Shown here in pieces: positions 34,300 to 42,470 of a DNA stretch of 64,000 bases. Origin of the DNA: JAMXLJ01 sp036558745 (GTDB lineage: Bacteria > Actinomycetota > Acidimicrobiia > IMCC26256 > JAMXLJ01); NCBI GenBank assembly GCA_036558745.1, contig DATBEZ010000013.1, positions 55,239 to 119,238 of the forward strand, written 5' to 3'. The notes beneath the pieces are model-generated. The model saw only the letters and a program-made list of their open reading frames with translations, was not told the DNA's origin and searched no databases. The position numbers and the translations under genes were made by a program. The stretch's first letter is position 1, and each line of letters begins with the position of its first letter.

Positions 34300-35829
34300 C
34301 TACACGTTCAAGCCCACGACGAGCTTGGCCTGGTAGGGCGGGGCGAACGTCCGGACGTGGTCGCGGACGCCGGCGAGGAAGGTGTCGAGGTACGCGAGCT
34401 TGCGGATCGCGTACGAGTGCTGCTCCTTGGGATCCAGGTAGAGGTTGTAGACCCGGCCGTACGGATACCTCTCGACCCGGCCGGTGAACCCGCCCCCGCC
34501 GTGGACGTCGCGGTCGTCGTCGGAGATCGACCCGAGCATGAACTTGTACTCGCCGACCCGCAGCGCCGAGAACATCTGACCGAGCCAGTAGTACTGGTAC
34601 TTGCGGTTCGAGCGACCGTCGGGCGCGACCAGGAACGACGTCTGGTCGATGCCGTCGATGTAGCGGTCGTCGGGCACACGCTCGCTCGCACCGGCGAGTG
34701 CCAGCGCGGTCGGTAGCAGGTCGGTGAACGAGAAGAGGCCGTCGGAGGAGCGGCCCGGCTCGACGATGCCCGGCCACGAGAGGATCCCCGGGACCCGCAC
34801 CCCGCCCTCCCAGGTGGATCCCTTCGCACACCGGAATGGCGTGTACGCGGCGTCGGGCCACGTCTCCATCTCGGGCCCGTTGTCGGACGACAGGAAGATC
34901 AGCGTGTGCTCGAGCTGGCCGGTGCGGCGCAGCGCGTCGACGAGCCGGCCGACGATGTCGTCGAGCTCGACGAGCGTGTCCTTGTACGGGTGCCGGGCCG
35001 GTGAGCTGCCGAGGAACCGCTCGTGCGGGTAGTTGTCGAAGTGGGCGCCGCGCGTGCAGTGGTAGAGGAACCACGGCCGTTGCTCGCCGCCCATGCGCTC
35101 GAGGAAGTCGACCGAGTACGCAGCCCACTTGTCGTCGAGCAGCGACAGGACGGGGATCGTCACCTCCTCCACGTTCTCGAGCGTGCCGCCGCGGGTTGCG
35201 TGCACGAAGCACTTGTTGAACGGGAGATTACGCACCCATTCGGTGCGCGCCTCGGAGTAGACGACCTCGGGGAAGAAGTACGGGTCGCGCCATTCCGTGT
35301 ACATGTCCGACACGGAGAGGAAGCCGTAGAAGTCGTCGAACCCGCAGTGCTGGGGCTGCGACGCCTCGTTCTCGCCCAGGTGCCACTTGCCGACGGCCTG
35401 GGTGACGTAGCCGGCCGACGACAGGAGCTCGGCCATCGTGACCTCGCCTTCGAGGCCGCCGGGCTCGCCGTACATCGGTGGACGTTGCAGGCCGTGTCGC
35501 ATCGGCAACCGGCCGGTCAGCAGCGACGCGCGCGACGGCGTGCACGACGGCTCCGAGTAACACGAAGTGAGCAACAACCCATCACGTGCGAGACGATCGA
35601 TGTTGGGCGTCGGCGCGCCCACCGCGACGCCACCTCCGTAGCACCCGAAGTCGCCCCAGCCGACGTCGTCCATCAGGATCGCGAGCACGTTCGGCGCGCG
35701 GCCGTGCGCGTCGCGGTAGGAGGCGAGTCGCGTCGCGGCGACGCTGTCCTGCGCGTCGTGGACGAACGCCGGCTCGAGGTGCGGAGCGCGACGGATCGCG
35801 GGCGTGGCGATGGGATCGAAGTCCGGCAT
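34300..35829 (-). CDS. Arylsulfatase-type sulfatase
   Basis: 509 residues. Type I sulfatase with the formylglycine motif C96-TPSR followed by ASLLTGR, metal-ligand start NVLAILMDDVGWGDFGCYGG, and the later GKWHLGE and SSDNGPEME motifs. Cys96 must be converted to formylglycine by an FGE-type enzyme, which is not in this window. No signal peptide is obvious, so it may act in the cytoplasm. The start at 35829 (MPDFDP) is preferred; an in-frame GTG at 35904 would add 25 residues. Confidence 0.9.
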   Translation of the reverse strand: MPDFDPIATPAIRRAPHLEPAFVHDAQDSVAATRLASYRDAHGRAPNVLAILMDDVGWGDFGCYGGGVAVGAPTPNIDRLARDGLLLTSCYSEPSCTPSRASLLTGRLPMRHGLQRPPMYGEPGGLEGEVTMAELLSSAGYVTQAVGKWHLGENEASQPQHCGFDDFYGFLSVSDMYTEWRDPYFFPEVVYSEARTEWVRNLPFNKCFVHATRGGTLENVEEVTIPVLSLLDDKWAAYSVDFLERMGGEQRPWFLYHCTRGAHFDNYPHERFLGSSPARHPYKDTLVELDDIVGRLVDALRRTGQLEHTLIFLSSDNGPEMETWPDAAYTPFRCAKGSTWEGGVRVPGILSWPGIVEPGRSSDGLFSFTDLLPTALALAGASERVPDDRYIDGIDQTSFLVAPDGRSNRKYQYYWLGQMFSALRVGEYKFMLGSISDDDRDVHGGGGFTGRVERYPYGRVYNLYLDPKEQHSYAIRKLAYLDTFLAGVRDHVRTFAPPYQAKLVVGLNV

Positions 35830-36041
35830 GACGCGGAATGTAGTGATCTCGTCGTCAAGTCGCGCCGCACGTGACATCTCGCGGAGCGTGATAGGTCGCG
35901 TCACGATGCGAAACCGGACGTGTCCCTGGTCACCGCATGGTCATGGAGCGTGGCGTTTCGACGCGCTTTGTCGCGGGCACGTTGCGAAATTGGGTACGTT
36001 CTGGCAAATTCCCCTCGCGGGCGCGGGAGTAGTAGCGGGGC

Positions 36042-37355
36042 ATGGATCGACAGAACCGTCGGGAGTTCCTTCGCAAAGGGGCCGCGGCGGGCGCGATTGT
36101 CGCCGGCCTGCCTCTGGTGCGGAGCTTCGACGTGCCCGCGTTCGGTCAGGCCGGCTCGCCGCCGGTTCCCCCGCCGTCCGGCGACGTGCCCGAGGGCGGC
36201 CCGGTCCCTGGCCAGCAGCCTGGAGCCGCCGATCTCACCTCGTCGGGCCGGCACGACCCGGGGGCGGCCGTCGCTGGTGAGCAGGTCGCGGGGGGCAGCC
36301 TGCCCTTCACCGGCGGGGACCCGAAGAACCTGGCCGTGGCCGGGGCCGGGGCGGTCGTGCTCGGGACGGTCATGGTCGGACGACCCCGCCACACCGTCCT
36401 CGGCCACGGCACCGACGTCCGCACCGCCCGCTCCCTGGCCCGGCTCGACAAGGTGTTCTGGGGGTTCGAGTCGCCGCCGCTGTCCGTGCTCGGCTTCTCG
36501 TTCCGGGTCCGCCACACCGAGGCGCCGATCGGGCCCGCGCTCCTCGCGCTCCTGGCCCCCTTCCGGACCCCCGAGGACGGCCCCGCCGGCCCGGCTGCGC
36601 CCGACGCCGGCGACCAGCCGCTCGACCTGTCGGTGCGCGACCGGGGCGAGCGCCGCGACCCTCGCTTCGCGATCTACCGCGACGGCCGGCTGCTGACCAC
36701 CGCCGGCGAGCCGTGGTCGGCCCTGTCGGCGCTGTTCGGCGCGCTCGACCGGGCCACGGTCGAGCGGGCGACGGCGCGCGGGCTCGTCCTCCACGCCGCC
36801 GCGGCGGGCGTCGGCGATCGCGTCGCGATGCTCGTCGGGCCGTCCGGCTCGGGGAAGACCACGCTCACGACCGCCCTCGTGCGCGACGGCTTGGGCTACG
36901 TCGCCGACGAGGTCGTCGCGGTGGATGCCGACACGCTGCGCATCGCGCCGTACCACAAGCCGCTCACGATCAAGCCGGGCTCGCACCACGTGTTCCCCGA
37001 GCTGCGACGCGTCGGCGTCGCCGCGCACGGGGCGACGCACGCGCACTGGCACGTCCCCGCGACCAGCATCCGGCGGGACGCGCTCGCGGCGGGTGGCACG
37101 ACCGGATGCGTCATCGGTGTCGAGCACCGCGCGGGGACCGCGAGCGCGCTCGAACGCTTGGACGAAGCCGACGCGATGTCGCTGCTCGTCCAGCAGTGCT
37201 TCAACGGTGAGCGTCTCGACCAACGTGGCCTCGACACCGCGGTCCGGCTCGCACGCGACGTGCCCTGCTACCGCCTGCACTACAGCGACACCGACACCGC
37301 GTGCGCGCTCGTCCGGCGCGCGCTCGCGAACGTCGGCTCCGGGACCACCGCGTGA
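36042..37355 (+). CDS. Tat/LPFTG segment fused to HprK-like kinase
   Basis: 437 residues in two unlike parts. Part 1 (about 1-117): a twin-arginine signal (NRREFLRKGAAAGAIVAGLPLV), a Pro/Gly-rich stretch, then LPFTG at 87-91, a hydrophobic run at 96-113 and a basic RPR end, exactly like a complete small sortase-anchored protein. Part 2 (about 145-437): an HprK-related kinase with P-loop GPSGSGKTT (266-274) and a later RRDALAAGG segment. No stop separates them in any frame; M111 or internal GTGs could start the kinase alone. GTGA overlap with a PqqD-like gene. This fits the HPr-rel-A type sets. Confidence 0.8.
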   Translation: MDRQNRREFLRKGAAAGAIVAGLPLVRSFDVPAFGQAGSPPVPPPSGDVPEGGPVPGQQPGAADLTSSGRHDPGAAVAGEQVAGGSLPFTGGDPKNLAVAGAGAVVLGTVMVGRPRHTVLGHGTDVRTARSLARLDKVFWGFESPPLSVLGFSFRVRHTEAPIGPALLALLAPFRTPEDGPAGPAAPDAGDQPLDLSVRDRGERRDPRFAIYRDGRLLTTAGEPWSALSALFGALDRATVERATARGLVLHAAAAGVGDRVAMLVGPSGSGKTTLTTALVRDGLGYVADEVVAVDADTLRIAPYHKPLTIKPGSHHVFPELRRVGVAAHGATHAHWHVPATSIRRDALAAGGTTGCVIGVEHRAGTASALERLDEADAMSLLVQQCFNGERLDQRGLDTAVRLARDVPCYRLHYSDTDTACALVRRALANVGSGTTA

Positions 37356-37696
37356 TCCCGGTCCACGCGCCGGGCGTCGTCGTGGCGGAGCTCGGCGACG
37401 ACGTCGTGGTGCACGACCGAGCCGGCGGCCGGTTCCATGTCCTCGACCAGACGAGCGCGCTCGTCTGGCAGTGCTTCGACGGCGTCGCGACCGTGGACGA
37501 CATCGTCGCCGACATCGTCGAGGTGTTCACGACCGACGACGGCGAGGTCCGGGCCTACGTGGTCGCGCTCGTGTCCGTGCTCAGCGAGCGCGGGCTGATC
37601 GTCGATGCCGCTGCTCGTCCAGCCGCAGCCACGGACGAACCTGAGCCAGCGCGCCCCTCCAGCGCGTCGCTCGGCCCAGCTGCCGCTCCCGCATGA
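37352..37696 (+). CDS. PqqD-family peptide chaperone-like protein
   Basis: 114 residues. PqqD/RRE-like winged helix: VVVAELGDDVVVHDRAGGRFHVLDQTSALVWQCFDG, then VDDIVADIVEVF and LSERGLI. PqqD domains bind leader peptides of modified peptides; in HPr-rel-A sets the bound peptide is unknown. The GTG overlaps the kinase stop (GTGA). The low-complexity Ala/Pro tail (last 25 residues) overlaps the 3' end of the convergent nucleotidyltransferase gene by 116 bases. Confidence 0.85.
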   Translation: MIPVHAPGVVVAELGDDVVVHDRAGGRFHVLDQTSALVWQCFDGVATVDDIVADIVEVFTTDDGEVRAYVVALVSVLSERGLIVDAAARPAAATDEPEPARPSSASLGPAAAPA

Positions 37697-38720
37697 ACGA
37701 CGCGCTGGGCCACACCAGCGCGCCCGTGTAGGCCAGCTTCGAGCGCAACCCGGGTACCGCGCGCCAGCCCTCGAGCGCCTTCATCGGCCAGCCCGCGCCG
37801 GCGCCCGCGGACGCGCTGAGGGCGCGCCGCGCGGATCCGTCGATCTCGAAGTGCTCGGCCCAGTCGACGAGTGGCGTGCGCTCTGCGAGCGCAAGCTTCG
37901 TCCACGTGCGCGTGATGCCACGCGCGAGCACCGGATCGGCGTGCCAACCTTCGATGCGGGTGCGGACTCGGTCGACGTCGAGCTCCCTTGCGAGCACCAG
38001 TTGCGCGACGTCGCGCACCGATGACAGGCGCAGGTCACCGCTCAACGCGACGTGGAAGCACGCGTGCACGAGACGATCCTCACGCGAGAGGGCCAGCATC
38101 GGCGTTCCCGTGACGTCGACGTGCACGCCGTCGTGGAAGAGCTGGTCGGGCCGGCTGCGGAGGCCGAACGGTCCGTCGGCGAAGGTACGGTGCAGGTCGA
38201 GCTCGAACCCGTCGCCGCGCGCGAGCGGCACCCCTTTGCCGAAGCGGGCGTCGAATCCGGGGCGCAGCTCGACGAAACGGCGCTGCAGGCCGGCGTGCTC
38301 GAGCGCGCTGACGGCACGGTCGAAGTCGTGGCCGCGCACGAGGAGGTCGACGTCGCCGAAGGTGCGCAGCCGGCGGTCCGGATAGTCCAAGCGGGCGACC
38401 GCGGGACCCTTGAGCACGCGCGATTCGATGCTCCTCGTGTCGAGCATCCCGACCAGCTCGGCGAGGAAGCTCTCGAGCAGGGCGACGAGCCCCGTCGCCG
38501 ACAGGTGTCTCGTCGCGGCCTCGTCGGCCTGCGCCGGCGTGACGGCGAGCGAGCCGTCCGCGATGGCGCGTGCCAACCATCCGGTGATCCGGCCGTGGGC
38601 CACGCCCTCCAGCAGCGCGCGCCACGCGACGTCGTCGAGCGGCTCACGCGGGAGGGTGGGCCGCGAGGTCGCGAGACCGTGGGCGGCCACGGCCGCGGCC
38701 AGCCCTTCCACACCGTCCAC
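37581..38720 (-). CDS. Nucleotidyltransferase-family protein of the HPr-rel-A set
   Basis: 379 residues. The nucleotidyltransferase core motif TFGDVDLLVRG, with two acidic metal ligands, is at about residue 120, preceded by RVLKGPAVARLDYPDRRLR, the typical pattern of the uncharacterised NTase family found beside PqqD and HprK-like proteins. The target of transfer is unknown. GTG start. The 3' end runs 116 bases antisense into the PqqD-like gene, so the arrangement is convergent and not a single operon. Confidence 0.87.
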   Translation of the reverse strand: MDGVEGLAAAVAAHGLATSRPTLPREPLDDVAWRALLEGVAHGRITGWLARAIADGSLAVTPAQADEAATRHLSATGLVALLESFLAELVGMLDTRSIESRVLKGPAVARLDYPDRRLRTFGDVDLLVRGHDFDRAVSALEHAGLQRRFVELRPGFDARFGKGVPLARGDGFELDLHRTFADGPFGLRSRPDQLFHDGVHVDVTGTPMLALSREDRLVHACFHVALSGDLRLSSVRDVAQLVLARELDVDRVRTRIEGWHADPVLARGITRTWTKLALAERTPLVDWAEHFEIDGSARRALSASAGAGAGWPMKALEGWRAVPGLRSKLAYTGALVWPSASFMRERQLGRATRWRGALAQVRPWLRLDEQRHRRSARAR

Positions 38721-38930
38721 CCTGCGCTCCCTGCCGGACCCGTTTGCCGCTCATTGTCGCGGAACGCGCGCCCGCCGTCGCCCGCCCGTGCACACGACGA
38801 CGCCCCCGATCGCCTCCGGACCCGCGGCGGCGACGGTTGCGCCCCGACCAGCGGGTCGGCAAGCGTGCGCACGCCAACGAGGCGACGCCGCGTCGACCAC
38901 GCGGTGCCGTGGACGACGTGCGGAGGATCG

Positions 38931-39371
38931 ATGGCCGACGACGCGCTGGCGCGACTGCTCGACATCGAGGAGATCAAGCAGCTCAAGGCGCGCTACTTCC
39001 GCTGCCTCGACACCAAGGACTGGGACGGCTTCGGCGACGTGTTCACGGCCGACGCGGTGATGGACGCCGACGGCTTCGTCCAGCACGGCCGCGAGGAGAT
39101 CCTGGCGTTCCTACCGCCGATCCTCGAGGGCGTGGTGACGACCCACCACGGCCACATGCCCGAGATCACCATCACCGGGCCCGACACCGCGACCGGGATC
39201 TGGGCCATGTTCGACTACCTGACCTGGCCCGGGGAGGGCCCACCCAAGGGCCTCCAGGGGTTCGGGCACTACCGGGAGGAGTACGCGCGCGAACGCGACG
39301 GCTGGCGGATCCGTCACCTGGTGCTGACCCGGCTGCGCATCGACCCGCTGGCCGGTGGCCTCCCGGGATGA
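38931..39371 (+). CDS. SnoaL-like/NTF2-fold protein
   Basis: 146 residues. Starts with DIEEIKQLKARYFRCLDTKDWDGFGDVFTADAVMD, the classic SnoaL_4/BaiE-like opening, then HHGHMPEITITGPDTATGIWAMFDYL and HYREEYARERDGWRIRHLVLTRLR. Members include bile-acid dehydratases and small-molecule cyclases; the substrate is open. GGAGG site before the ATG. No gene is seen in the 210 bases upstream (38721-38930). Confidence 0.86.
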   Translation: MADDALARLLDIEEIKQLKARYFRCLDTKDWDGFGDVFTADAVMDADGFVQHGREEILAFLPPILEGVVTTHHGHMPEITITGPDTATGIWAMFDYLTWPGEGPPKGLQGFGHYREEYARERDGWRIRHLVLTRLRIDPLAGGLPG

Positions 39372-39403
39372 GAGATGGAGATCGAGCGCGGCGAGCGAGC
39401 AGC

Positions 39404-39433
39404 GTCCCCGGCCGGGAGCTCCCGGCCGGGGAC
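39404..39433. terminator. 30-base perfect palindrome, probable terminator
   Basis: Arms GTCCCCGGCCGGGAG and CTCCCGGCCGGGGAC meet without a spacer, 33 bases after the SnoaL-like stop. A smaller hairpin ACTCCGG-CTCCGGTG-CCGGAGT follows at 39451-39472. Together they probably end transcription before the next gene. No T-run. Confidence 0.65.
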
Positions 39434-39560
39434 GGCCCTCACCCTGCCCCACTCCGGCTCCGGTGCCGGAGTCCACAATCTGCCTGAATGTGATGAACGA
39501 GACAATAGGTCCCAAGGCCCAGACTTCGGTGGGCCGGCGAACGTCGTGGAGGTACCCGAG

Positions 39561-40007
39561 ATGGGAACGGTCGAGGCCCGCAACAAGCAGGTGGTGGAGC
39601 GCTACTGGGACGCGCACTTCCGCCGCGACTGGGCCGTGATGGCGACGTTCTTCACCCCGTCCGCGCACTACACCGACGTCGGCGTGGACGGGGCCGGCGC
39701 GACCGGACCGGCGGAGATCATCGCCCGCCTGCGGCTCGGCATCGAGCCGCTCGATGGCTACCACCACCTGCCCCGGCACATGCTGGCCGAGGGCGAGCTC
39801 GTCGTCACCGAGCACGTCGAGCAGTGGTGCTTCCACACCGGCGAGGTCGTCGACCATCCGTTCACGTCGGTGATGGAGGTCGATGACGGGCTCATCCGTC
39901 GATGGCACGACTACTCGCACATCGGCAACCTCGTCGACCACGCGCCCGCGTGGTGGCTCGAGCGGATCGCGGGCGGCTGGCGTCATCTCCTCGACGACGG
40001 CGCGTGA
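39561..40007 (+). CDS. SnoaL/limonene-epoxide-hydrolase-like protein
   Basis: 148 residues, NTF2-like fold: VEARNKQVVERYWDAHFRRDWAVMATFFTPSAHYTDVG, GPAEIIARLRLGIEPL, VVTEHVEQWCFHTGEVVDHPFTSVMEVDDGLIRRWHDYSHIGN. The Arg and Asp positions in ARLRLG and RRWHDYSH recall the Asp-Arg-Asp system of limonene-1,2-epoxide hydrolases, but the pattern is not conclusive. GGAGG ribosome site. It lies 24 bases upstream of a CoA transferase, so the two probably share a transcript. Confidence 0.84.
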   Translation: MGTVEARNKQVVERYWDAHFRRDWAVMATFFTPSAHYTDVGVDGAGATGPAEIIARLRLGIEPLDGYHHLPRHMLAEGELVVTEHVEQWCFHTGEVVDHPFTSVMEVDDGLIRRWHDYSHIGNLVDHAPAWWLERIAGGWRHLLDDGA

Positions 40008-40031
40008 ACGCACGTGCGAGGATCGACGGCC

Positions 40032-41096
40032 GTGGGACTGCTCGACGGCATGCGGGTGCTCGACTTCTCGGTGTGGCGACCGATGCCGCACGCGACGCAG
40101 ATCCTGGCCGACCTCGGCGCCGAGGTGCTCAAGGTCGAACCGCCGGGCGGTGACCCGATGCGCGCGTACCCGGAGCTGTTCGCGCAGATCGCACGGGGCA
40201 AGCGCAGCATCGAGCTCGACCTCAAGACCGACGGCGACGTCGAGCGCGCGCTGGAGCTCGCGACCGTCGCCGACGTGGTGTGCGACGGATGGCGGCCGGG
40301 GGTCGCCGACCGCCTCGGCGTTGGCTACGACGCGGTCGTCGCGCGCAACCCCGACGTCGTCTACTGCTCCTTGAGCGGCTATGGCCAGACCGGTCCGTGG
40401 CGGGACGTGCCCGGTCACGATCTCAACTACCAGTCGCTCGCGGGCGCGCTGCTACCGCTGCGTCCCGGCGAGCGCGCGCCGACGACGCCCCGTCTCCCGG
40501 CCGCCGATCTGGAGGGGGGCACCATGTGCGCGGTGCTCATCTGCGCGGCGTGGGCGCGCAAGCTCTCGACCGGCGAGGGCGAGCGCATCGACGTCGGCAT
40601 GGCCGACGTCGTCGCGTGGTGGGTCGGGGCGTCGAGCGGCACCGCGCACGCGTCGTCGGAGGAGCGCGCGCCGGGATCTCCGGGTTACGGCGCGTTCGAG
40701 ACGCGCGACGGCGCATATGTCGCGCTCGGCGTGCTCGCGGAGACGCGACTGTGGCAGTCGATCTGTCGCGCGCTCGATCTCGGTGACCTCGCCGACACCG
40801 ACTTCGCCACACGTCTCGCGTCGGTCGGCGAGGTGAACCGGCGGGTCGCGGCCGCGGTGCGCTCGATGGACCTCGATGACGCGCTCGCGCGCCTTCGGGC
40901 CGAGGACGCGCCGGTCTCGCCCGTGCTCACACCGGAGCAGGCCGTCCACCACGAGCAACTGGTGGCGCGCGGCGTGTACGTGAAGACGACGGCCGGCGTC
41001 GTCCCCGACCTCCCCGCGCTGCTCACCCGTCACCCCCGCCGGTCCGACACGGCCGTGCCCGCGGTGGGGGAGCACGACGGGTTCTCGCTCGGCTGA
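40032..41096 (+). CDS. Class III (CaiB/BaiF-type) CoA transferase
   Basis: 354 residues. LLDGMRVLDFSVWRPMPHATQILADLGAEVLKVEPPGGDPMR is the standard CaiB/BaiF/Frc beginning; SLSGYGQTGPWRDVPGHDLNYQSLAG and the catalytic-Asp region AADLEGGTMCAVLI follow. It moves CoA between carboxylic acids, likely in lipid, terpenoid or aromatic catabolism given the neighbours. The GTG at 40032 (VGLLDGMR) fits family starts and a GAGGA site; a GTG 18 bases earlier is possible. Confidence 0.92.
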   Translation: MGLLDGMRVLDFSVWRPMPHATQILADLGAEVLKVEPPGGDPMRAYPELFAQIARGKRSIELDLKTDGDVERALELATVADVVCDGWRPGVADRLGVGYDAVVARNPDVVYCSLSGYGQTGPWRDVPGHDLNYQSLAGALLPLRPGERAPTTPRLPAADLEGGTMCAVLICAAWARKLSTGEGERIDVGMADVVAWWVGASSGTAHASSEERAPGSPGYGAFETRDGAYVALGVLAETRLWQSICRALDLGDLADTDFATRLASVGEVNRRVAAAVRSMDLDDALARLRAEDAPVSPVLTPEQAVHHEQLVARGVYVKTTAGVVPDLPALLTRHPRRSDTAVPAVGEHDGFSLG

Positions 41097-41113
41097 GCGC
41101 GAGGGCGCGACGG

Positions 41114-41135
41114 GCGCGACGAATCTCGGTCGCGC
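41114..41135. terminator. Hairpin after the CoA transferase gene
   Basis: Stem GCGCGAC-GAATCTCG-GTCGCGC, 17 bases after the stop codon, without a T-run. Probable terminator. Confidence 0.45.
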
Positions 41136-41204
41136 GAAGCTCACGCCGCCCCGAGGGTCCGGGGCCGCAGGGGATCCATCCGGGGGGCCGATGCGGGCCG
41201 CGGG

Positions 41205-41880
41205 GTGGCGGCGGGTGGGGTTGCGTTCGCGGTCCTGGCAGGCGCGCTGGCGGTGTCGGCGGCGTCGTGTCGACCGCCGCCCCCGCCGAGTGGGATCGTG
41301 ATGGCGCTCGCGGGCGACATCGCGTGCAAGCCGGGCGCCGCGGTGACGGCGACGACGTGTCAGCAGGCGAACACGGCCGCGCTGATCCGCAACGATGCCG
41401 CGATCGGCGTCGTGCAGACCGTCGGTGACAACCAGTACGAGAACGGGTTGCTCGCCGAGTTCCAGCAGTCGTACGCGCAGTCGTGGGGGCAGCTCAAGGC
41501 GAAGACGCACCCCGCGCCGGGCAAACCACGAGCACCAGTCGACCGTCGCACTGAACGGCGAGGGCTATGACGCGTACTTCGGCGCGGCCGCGCACGGACC
41601 GTTCGGCTTCTACTCCTACGACGTCGGGTCGTGGCACGTCGTCGTGCTCAACCCGGAGTGCACGAAGGTGTCGTGCCTCGCCGGGGACGGTCAGGAGCGG
41701 TGGTTGCGCGCCGATCTCGCGGCCACCCACCAGCCGTGCATCATGGGGGTGACGCACCACCCGCGGTACACGTGCGGTCGTGGGACCGGGGGGAAGTCGC
41801 AGACGGGTCTCGGTCCGCGGGAGGCGAACAGCGCGGCCGGCTCCGCGTTCACCGACAGCTTCTCGGGCACCTGTCATTGA
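41205..41880 (+). pseudogene. Frameshifted secreted metallophosphoesterase
   Basis: The first half (41205 to about 41522) encodes a lipoprotein-like signal (VSAASC, Cys22), then MALAGDIACKPG, VVQTVGDNQYENG and THPAPG. The family next needs GNHEHQ, which appears in the next reading frame directly after. One extra A in the AAA at 41523-41525 explains the shift: removing it restores PAPGNHEHQSTVALNGEGYDAYFG, then YSYDVGSWHVVVLN and VTHHPRYTCG. The protein would be about 225 residues and ends soon after HHPRY, without the usual last metal-binding region, so it also seems truncated. A sequencing error would explain the shift but not the short end. Confidence 0.8.
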
Positions 41881-41932
41881 CGCCACGTCCCGCCCGGCGC
41901 GACGCGCCGGACGGGACGTGCGCGGACGTGGC

Positions 41933-42319
41933 TCAGCTGTGGCTGGCCCAGAAGTTGCTCAGCGCGCCCTGCACCTTGAACAGCCACACGAGGCCACCGA
42001 TGAAGGGGAGCAGCACCCACAGTCCTGTCGCGGGGCTCACGGGCGACGATGCGCCGTCACGCTCGTAGAGGTTCTTCACCTCGGACGGCATCAGGAAGAG
42101 CGTCACGAACGGGATGAATCCGAGGAGGAGGCCGACCAGGCCGCCGACGCCCTCGCCGCTCCAGTCCTTCATCTCCTGGAACGTCTTGTACAGCCACACC
42201 AGGCTGTAGATGCCGAGCGTGATGATCGTGAGGCCGATCACACCGAGCGCGCTCCGCTGCTTGCCTGCGGTGCGGCCCGGCACGGAGGCCTGTGCCTGCG
42301 ATTGCACGGTTGCGGTCAT
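41933..42319 (-). CDS. DUF4234-like small membrane protein
   Basis: 128 residues. After a Gln/Ala-rich start come GVIGLTIITLGIYSLVWLYKTFQEMKDWSGEGVGGLVG, LLGFIPFVTLFLMPSEVKNLYERDG and GLWVLLPFIGGLVWLFKVQGALSNFW: three membrane segments with the LGIY-x-W-Y pattern of DUF4234. Function unknown. ATG at 42319 is chosen because the upstream extension of the frame is low in hydrophobicity and overlaps the promoter side of the divergent flavin monooxygenase. Confidence 0.83.
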   Translation of the reverse strand: MTATVQSQAQASVPGRTAGKQRSALGVIGLTIITLGIYSLVWLYKTFQEMKDWSGEGVGGLVGLLLGFIPFVTLFLMPSEVKNLYERDGASSPVSPATGLWVLLPFIGGLVWLFKVQGALSNFWASHS

Positions 42320-42438
42320 TGAACCTTGCCTTCGGTCGACGGCTGACGGGTGACCATCGGCACCTCGTCTCGCACCTTGACCCTCAACTCCGAGGCGGCG
42401 CGTGCCGAGTGCTTCCGGGGTCGGAGTGGGGGTCTGGA

Positions 42439-42455
42439 GGCGGCGCTTCGCCGCC
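42439..42455. repeat. 7-bp hairpin just before the flavin monooxygenase gene
   Basis: GGCGGCG-CTT-CGCCGCC, 15 bases upstream of the GTG at 42471 and next to its ribosome site. It could influence translation of the leader. Confidence 0.35.
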
Positions 42456-42470
42456 ACGAGGGAGGCGCAG

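Noticed and set aside
35830..36041. Possible promoter TTGCGA-N17-CAAATT before the kinase fusion gene
   Set aside because: The -10 match is only three of six and actinobacterial promoters vary; not strong enough for a feature.
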